From Acidimicrobiales bacterium (lineage in GTDB: Bacteria > Actinomycetota > Acidimicrobiia > Acidimicrobiales > Iamiaceae), in contig DASZTW010000005.1 in the NCBI GenBank assembly GCA_035547835.1, positions 186,001 to 250,000 of the forward strand: a DNA stretch of 64,000 nt, given 5' to 3'. Shown here in pieces: positions 59,545 through 64,000 of this stretch. The translations under genes and the position numbers were made by a program. The notes beneath the pieces were generated by a model that searched no databases, was not told where the DNA came from, and worked only from the letters and a program-made list of their open reading frames with translations. Every line of letters starts with the position of its first letter. Position 1 is the first letter of the stretch.

Positions 59545-59569
59545 AACCCTCGACTGCTACTTTAGGGTT
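59545..59569. promoter_or_regulatory. Inverted repeat AACCCT-N13-AGGGTT upstream of ftsZ
   Basis: Six-bp arms at 59545-59550 and 59564-59569 lie in the most AT-rich part of the ftsQ-ftsZ gap. On the minus strand a TAAAGT hexamer overlaps one arm, with GATACA 17 bases upstream as a poor -35. It is a possible operator or distal promoter for ftsZ. Confidence 0.45.
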
Positions 59570-59599
59570 ATGTAAACCTGTTGTATCCGGTTGGACACG

Positions 59600-60403
59600 C
59601 TAGGCGCACCCTTGCTTCGTGGTCAAGGTTGGCGCAGTCGGCACCTGCACATCGATGACCGCGGCGCAGTGGGCAGCCGGTGTCTCGAGCAGCGTGACCG
59701 CGGCAACGAGCTTGTCGCGCAACGCCGTCGTGTCCCCCACCCGGATGACCGCGCCCCCCGGCAGGTTCACCACCAACAGCGACCCATCGAGCGACACGGT
59801 CGCCGGCGCCTCGCGCAGTTCGGTCGGGAGCGCGTCGGCCAGCCGCAACAACGCGGCCGGAACGGCGAGGGTCGAGCCCGGAGCCACGCGGCTGCCCTGC
59901 CACACGACGGTGGCAAGGTCCGATGACGATGATGACCGACGTTCGAGCACGCGGCCGGCGAGGTCGACGACCAGCCACTGCTTCCCGTCGGCGAGCTGCG
60001 CGGCGGGCTGGCGCTCCGCAACCTTGATCACGATGGTGCGCGGCCACTTGCGTTGCACGGATGCATCGGCGACCCACGGCAGTTGCTCGATGCGCCGGGC
60101 GGCCGCGCCAGTCGACACGTCGAGCATGGGCGCACCGTTGCGGATACCCGACGCGGCCTGGATCGCCGCGGGCCGAACCTGATCGCCTCCGCTGACCCGG
60201 ACGTGCTGCACGGCCAGCAGCGGTGTGCGCGTGACGCCGTACGCGATGGCCGACAACGCCACGAGCGCCCCGAGCGCAACCACCCGGTGCAGCCGCTTGC
60301 GCCCCCGTTCGCGTTGCACCTCGATGCGACGGGCGCGCAGGCGAGGGTCGACCCCGGGTCGACGTGGGGTCGAGCGTGCACGGGGCGGGCTGGCGGTCGG
60401 CAA
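59600..60403 (-). CDS. ftsQ: Cell-division protein FtsQ
   Basis: Bitopic divisome protein of 267 residues. A basic cytosolic tail (~37 residues) is followed by one membrane helix (VVALGALVALSAIAYGV) and an extracytoplasmic POTRA domain (LLAVQHVRVSGGDQVRPAAI, LPWVADASVQRKWPRTIVIK). The FtsQ beta domain follows (VVDLAGRVLERR). TTG 60403 lies directly after the murB stop, with GAGG upstream. Confidence 0.92.
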   Translation of the reverse strand: MPTASPPRARSTPRRPGVDPRLRARRIEVQRERGRKRLHRVVALGALVALSAIAYGVTRTPLLAVQHVRVSGGDQVRPAAIQAASGIRNGAPMLDVSTGAAARRIEQLPWVADASVQRKWPRTIVIKVAERQPAAQLADGKQWLVVDLAGRVLERRSSSSSDLATVVWQGSRVAPGSTLAVPAALLRLADALPTELREAPATVSLDGSLLVVNLPGGAVIRVGDTTALRDKLVAAVTLLETPAAHCAAVIDVQVPTAPTLTTKQGCA

Positions 60404-61387
60404 TCAGGCCTCGAGGTCAGGTAGAGGTCCGAGCTCGATGAGTCGGTTCTCCGGGTGGAGGACGATGCCGGAGGACTCGTGCACCCGGCGGCGCACCTCG
60501 ACCAGCAGCGCGAACACGTCGTCGGCGGATCCGCCGGCGTCGGCCTGGATGAAGTTGGCGTGCTTCGGCGACACCTCGGCGCTGCCGATCCGCAAGCCCT
60601 TGCAGCCCGCTGCGTCGATCAACCGGCCGGCGGAGTCGCCGGGCGGGTTGGCGAACACCGACCCCGCGTTCTGTCCGCCTGGCTGGTTGGCGCGACGCCA
60701 GCGCACGATCTCGCTGATCTCGGCTTCGGATGCCGCTCGGTCGCCGACGACCAGCCGCAACCGGGCGAGGGAGACCACCTGGCTCGCCGTCACCGAGGAG
60801 CTGCGGTATCGGAGGGCGAGCGACCCAGCTGACACGAATCCATCCTCGCCGGTCGCGAGGTCGATCACGCGGACCCCCTCGAGGCTGGCTGCCATGTCGG
60901 AACCGTGGCCACCCGCGTTCATGCGCACCGCACCACCTATCGAGCCGGGCACACCCACGGCCCACTCGAAGCCGGTCAGCCCCGCCGCGGCGGTCCGGCG
61001 GGCCACGACCGGCAGCGACGCTGCTCCCCCGGCATCGACCACCCCGACGCCCTCGCCGTGCGCCACGTCGACATCGATCTCGGCGAACCCGTCACCGAGC
61101 AGGACAGCGAGACCCGGAAAGCCTCGGTCCGCGACCAGCAGGTTCGAGCCCTTGCCCACGATCAGGATCGGCACGTCCGAGCCCGCGGTGGCCGACGCCA
61201 GCGCGGCCAGCTCGTCGTGATCGTCCACTCGCACCAGACGGGCAGCGGACCCGCCGACCCGGTACGTGGTGCGCGCACCCAGCGGCGCATCGGTCTCGAC
61301 CTCGCCGCCGAAGCGCGCCCGCAAGCGTGCATCGAGCTCGACCAGCCCCTTCCGATCCCGCAGCCCCTTCCGATCCCGCCGGCTCAT
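60404..61387 (-). CDS. murB: UDP-N-acetylenolpyruvoylglucosamine reductase
   Basis: FAD enzyme making UDP-MurNAc. The 327-residue product has TTYRVGGSAARLV, ILIVGKGSNLLVADRGFPGL, AVGVPGSIGGAVRMNAGGHG, the catalytic-serine segment GGQNAGSVFANPPGDSAGRL and the C-terminal HPENRLIELG. ATG 61387 overlaps the murC stop as ATGA. Residues 4-14 hold a small duplication (RDRKGL twice). A long upstream open frame is antisense/overlap within murC. Confidence 0.95.
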   Translation of the reverse strand: MSRRDRKGLRDRKGLVELDARLRARFGGEVETDAPLGARTTYRVGGSAARLVRVDDHDELAALASATAGSDVPILIVGKGSNLLVADRGFPGLAVLLGDGFAEIDVDVAHGEGVGVVDAGGAASLPVVARRTAAAGLTGFEWAVGVPGSIGGAVRMNAGGHGSDMAASLEGVRVIDLATGEDGFVSAGSLALRYRSSSVTASQVVSLARLRLVVGDRAASEAEISEIVRWRRANQPGGQNAGSVFANPPGDSAGRLIDAAGCKGLRIGSAEVSPKHANFIQADAGGSADDVFALLVEVRRRVHESSGIVLHPENRLIELGPLPDLEA

Positions 61388-62811
61388 TCCTCCGCGCGCT
61401 CCCGGAGCCGGGTCATGATCTCGGACGGGTAAGTGGTCACGTCGCCCGCGCCGAGCGTCAGGCACAAGTCCCCCGTTCGCAGGTGACCGGCGAGGTAGTC
61501 GACGACGTCGCGCCGCTGGGGCAGGTACACCACGGTCTGGCCAGGTCGCGCCGCGAGGATCGCTTCGACGACGAGGTGGCCCGACACTCCGGGGCGTGGC
61601 GTCTCGCCCGCGCCATATACGTCGGTGACCACGACGAGGTCCGCACCCGGGAACGCGTCGCCGAACTCGCGCCACAGGTCTTGCGTGCGGCTGTACCGGT
61701 GGGGTTGGAACACCGCCACCACTCGGGTCCACCCGGTACCCTCGACGGCCTCCATCACCGCCCGCACCTTGCCGGGGTTGTGGGCGTAGTCATCGACGAA
61801 CGTGACGCCGCCGACCTCGCCACGGAACTGGAACCTCCGGGCGACGCCACCGAATCGACCCAGCGCGCGGGCCACGCGGTCGAAGTCGGCGCCGAGCTCC
61901 ATCGCCATGGCGAGCGCCGCGGTGGCGTTGCGAAGATTGTGCAGGCCCGGCACCGGGAGCGTGAGCCTCCCGAGCACTTCGCCCCGACGCACGATCGTGC
62001 CGGTCGCGCCCACTTGGCGGATCGTCGGCTCCGCGATCCAGTAGTCGGCACCAGCCGCGGTTCCGTACGTGATCGCTCCAGTCACCCGGGCCAGCTCGGC
62101 GCCGTTGGGCTCGTCGATCCCGACCACCTGCACACCGGGCGCCTGGCGCACGAACTGCTCGAACGCCTTCTTGACGTGCGCGAGGTCGCCGTAGTGGTCG
62201 AGGTGGTCGGCCTCCACGTTGGTGACGACCACCGAATCGGCGGGCAGTTCGAGGAAGGTGCCGTCGCTCTCGTCGGCTTCCACCACGAACAGCTCGCCGT
62301 CCGTCCACACCGCCCCACTGCCGATCTCGTTGAGATCGCCGCCGATGATGAACGATGGCGCCAGCGCGGATCCGACCAGCGCCAGGGCGAGCATCGATGA
62401 GGTCGTGGTCTTGCCGTGCGTGCCCGACACTGCGACCGTGCGCCGGGTCGCTGCGATCGCCGCCAGGATCTCGGCGCGTCGCAGGACGGGAATCCCGCGC
62501 TCGCGCGCCGCGCGGACCTCGGGGTTGTCCTCGGGAACCGCCGTGGACACTGCGACCACGTCGGGCGCGCCGAGGTGTGCTGCGTCGTGGCCGACATGGA
62601 CGACCCCGCCTTGGGCGCGCAGCCGGGTGAGCCCGTTGGACTCCTTGAGATCGGTGCCGGTGACCGAGTGGCCCATGGCGAGCAGGACCGACGCGATGGC
62701 GTTCATCCCCGCGCCGCCCGCGCCGATGACGTGCACGGTGATCGGCGGCCCTGCGAGATCGAGGAGAGGGGCGCCACCCGGGCGAATCGCGGATCGTGCG
62801 TCGTCAGCCAT
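61384..62811 (-). CDS. murC: UDP-N-acetylmuramate-L-alanine ligase
   Basis: Mur ligase adding the first L-Ala to UDP-MurNAc with ATP. The 475-residue product has the N-terminal Rossmann HVIGAGGAGMNAIASVLLAM, the P-loop AVSGTHGKTTTSSMLALAL, EADESDGTFLELPADSVVVT, NVEADHLDHYG, and the C-terminal FVDDYAHNPGKVRAVMEA and FQPHRYSRTQDLW. ATG 62811 overlaps the end of murG by 8 bp. GTG 62820 is the alternative start. Confidence 0.96.
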   Translation of the reverse strand: MADDARSAIRPGGAPLLDLAGPPITVHVIGAGGAGMNAIASVLLAMGHSVTGTDLKESNGLTRLRAQGGVVHVGHDAAHLGAPDVVAVSTAVPEDNPEVRAARERGIPVLRRAEILAAIAATRRTVAVSGTHGKTTTSSMLALALVGSALAPSFIIGGDLNEIGSGAVWTDGELFVVEADESDGTFLELPADSVVVTNVEADHLDHYGDLAHVKKAFEQFVRQAPGVQVVGIDEPNGAELARVTGAITYGTAAGADYWIAEPTIRQVGATGTIVRRGEVLGRLTLPVPGLHNLRNATAALAMAMELGADFDRVARALGRFGGVARRFQFRGEVGGVTFVDDYAHNPGKVRAVMEAVEGTGWTRVVAVFQPHRYSRTQDLWREFGDAFPGADLVVVTDVYGAGETPRPGVSGHLVVEAILAARPGQTVVYLPQRRDVVDYLAGHLRTGDLCLTLGAGDVTTYPSEIMTRLRERAEE

Positions 62812-63922
62812 GCACCACATCTTCGATCACCGCCGCGACCTTGTCGGCTGCGTCGATGCTCGCGGCGGTCCGCATCGCCTTGCGCATGCGGACGAGGCGG
62901 TCGGGATCGGCGAGCAGGGTGGCGAGCTCGGCTTCGAGGCGATCCCCATCGAGGTCGGCGTCGGGCACCACGACGGCCCCACCGGTGGCCGCCACCGCCT
63001 CGGCGTTGGCGGTCTGGTGATCACGCGTGGCGATCGGCAGCGGCACGAGGATCGCCGGCAGCCCTGCGGCCATCAACTCGAAGACCGTGCCACCGGCGCG
63101 GGTGACCACCAGATCGGCGGCGTCGAGGAGCAACTCGACACGATCCTCGTACTCGACCACCTGGTACACCATGCCGCTGGACGGAGGGTGGGGAGCCGTC
63201 TGCAGGTACGTCGCAAAATCGCGCCGTCCGATGACATGGCGCACGGCGAGGTCGGAACGGTCCGCCCATCGCTCCACCACCTCCCGCACCGCTTCGTTGA
63301 TCCGCCGAGACCCGAGCGACCCGGAGAACACCCCGATCACCGTGCGGTCCGCGGGCAGCCCCAACGCCAGTCGAGCGGCTGCGGGCTCGGGGTGCTCGGC
63401 CATGTGCCGGATCTCGGGCCGGAGCGGGTTGCCGGTCACCGTCGCTCGCGGCAGGTCCGTGCCCTCGAACGACACGGCCGCTGCCGTGGTGAACCATCGC
63501 AGCAGCCGGTTCACGGCGCCGGCCTTCTTGTTCTGCTCCAGCGAGACGATCGGCACGCGCCACAGAACGGCACCGATGCCGCACGCCGCCGACGCGTAAC
63601 CCCCGAGCACCACGACGACCGCGGGTCGACGTCGGCGGACGACCATGATGCCGCGGAACAGCGCCTGGACCAGATCGGCGACCGCGCGGACGTTGGCCCA
63701 CGTCAGACGACGCTGGATCCCGCGTCCGGGGAGAACCTCGACGGTGAAGCCCGCCTTCGGGACGAGGTCGGACTCGGGGCCCCGGACCGCGCCGACGAAG
63801 TGGATCGTGGCGCGATCACGGCCCCCCTCGACGAGGGCCTGCGCCACTGCCAGACCTGGCAGGAGGTGCCCGGCGGTGCCGCCGCCCGCGATCAGGACCC
63901 CGCCGGGGCCCCCGGTGCTCAC
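62804..63922 (-). CDS. murG: Lipid II synthase MurG
   Basis: GT-B glycosyltransferase that transfers GlcNAc to lipid I at the inner face of the membrane. The 372-residue product has VLIAGGGTAGHLLPGLAVAQ, VVVLGGYASAACGIGAVLWR, VSLEQNKKAGAVNRLLRWF, TGNPLRPEI, VFSGSLGSRRINEAV and RAGGTVFELMAAGLPAILVP. GTG 63922 overlaps the upstream stop as GTGA. Confidence 0.95.
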   Translation of the reverse strand: MSTGGPGGVLIAGGGTAGHLLPGLAVAQALVEGGRDRATIHFVGAVRGPESDLVPKAGFTVEVLPGRGIQRRLTWANVRAVADLVQALFRGIMVVRRRRPAVVVVLGGYASAACGIGAVLWRVPIVSLEQNKKAGAVNRLLRWFTTAAAVSFEGTDLPRATVTGNPLRPEIRHMAEHPEPAAARLALGLPADRTVIGVFSGSLGSRRINEAVREVVERWADRSDLAVRHVIGRRDFATYLQTAPHPPSSGMVYQVVEYEDRVELLLDAADLVVTRAGGTVFELMAAGLPAILVPLPIATRDHQTANAEAVAATGGAVVVPDADLDGDRLEAELATLLADPDRLVRMRKAMRTAASIDAADKVAAVIEDVVHG

Positions 63923-64000
63923 CGCAGTCGGGCGCCGAGCAGCCGACCCCCGCCGGCGCCGGCGGGTACGGGCCGGCGTGCGCCGGCGCGGGCGCGAGTC
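63919..64000 (-). CDS. 3' end of the gene upstream of murG (ftsW expected)
   Basis: The last 27 codons of a minus-strand frame end in TGA at 63919-63921, overlapping the murG GTG as GTGA. They encode an Arg/Ala/Gly/Pro-rich tail ending GGGRLLGARLR. Gene order elsewhere places ftsW here, and such basic tails occur in actinobacterial FtsW. The visible part carries no diagnostic motif, so the identity rests on synteny. Confidence 0.45.
   Translation of the reverse strand, partial: TRARAGARRPVPAGAGGGRLLGARLR

Overview
The window is very GC-rich, densely coded chromosomal DNA from an actinomycete-type bacterium. The gene content points to Actinomycetota, probably an Acidimicrobiia-like lineage (an inference from content, not a phylogeny): a mycothiol-synthase relative, the proteasome activator Bpa with a C-terminal docking motif, a mycofactocin-type SDR, menaquinone genes, several FadD-type acyl-CoA ligases, and the ftsW-murG-murC-murB-ftsQ-ftsZ-pgeF-yggS-sepF-yggT-divIVA order of the actinobacterial division cluster. 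I saw no rRNA, tRNA, CRISPR array, prophage or intact insertion sequence.

Layout. 1-7.6 kb: hisC/hisD, a small coiled-coil protein, a short structured intergenic region, nth, a one-domain MshD-like acetyltransferase, two membrane proteins, rlmN, a sugar-nucleotide type nucleotidyltransferase and a MaoC hydratase. 7.7-15.5 kb: one five-gene operon with two acyl-CoA ligases, a neutral-ceramidase-family protein, a class III aminotransferase and an NAD-dependent epimerase. 15.6-22.7 kb: a HerA-like ATPase, an FAH-family hydrolase, a glyoxalase remnant, nagA with a mycofactocin-type SDR, and an M50 protease. 22.8-29.8 kb: menaquinone genes menG, menF, menD, menH, menA and menE in alternating orientation (menB and menC are not in the window). 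29.8-42 kb: maf-dus, assorted oxidoreductases, another acyl-CoA ligase, a DUF255 protein, a DUF222/HNH nuclease and a conserved unknown protein. 42-50.3 kb: dnaE, bpa, a phosphodiesterase-like protein, an Rrf2 regulator and rluD-lspA-dksA-like. 50.4-64 kb: ileS (plus strand), a membrane protein with a histone H1-like tail, then the division/cell-wall cluster on the minus strand.

Regulation. A striking shared feature is the spacing of a -10-like hexamer (TANNNT, most often TACGGT, TACCGT or TACGCT) 6-9 nt upstream of the start codon of almost every first gene of a transcription unit. This implies leaderless mRNAs as the default here, and it was used to choose several starts (fadD at 7753, nth at 2892, mshD-like at 2942, FAH at 18992). 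Genes inside operons use Shine-Dalgarno sequences and very often GTGA-type 4-bp stop/start overlaps. ftsZ is unusual: a leaderless 6-residue upstream ORF runs through its Shine-Dalgarno sequence.

The observations most worth following up are the lipid operon with a ceramidase-family protein lacking the catalytic serine, the membrane-anchored H1-like protein beside divIVA, the leaderless promoter grammar and ftsZ uORF, and a 24-bp perfect palindrome at the dnaE promoter.
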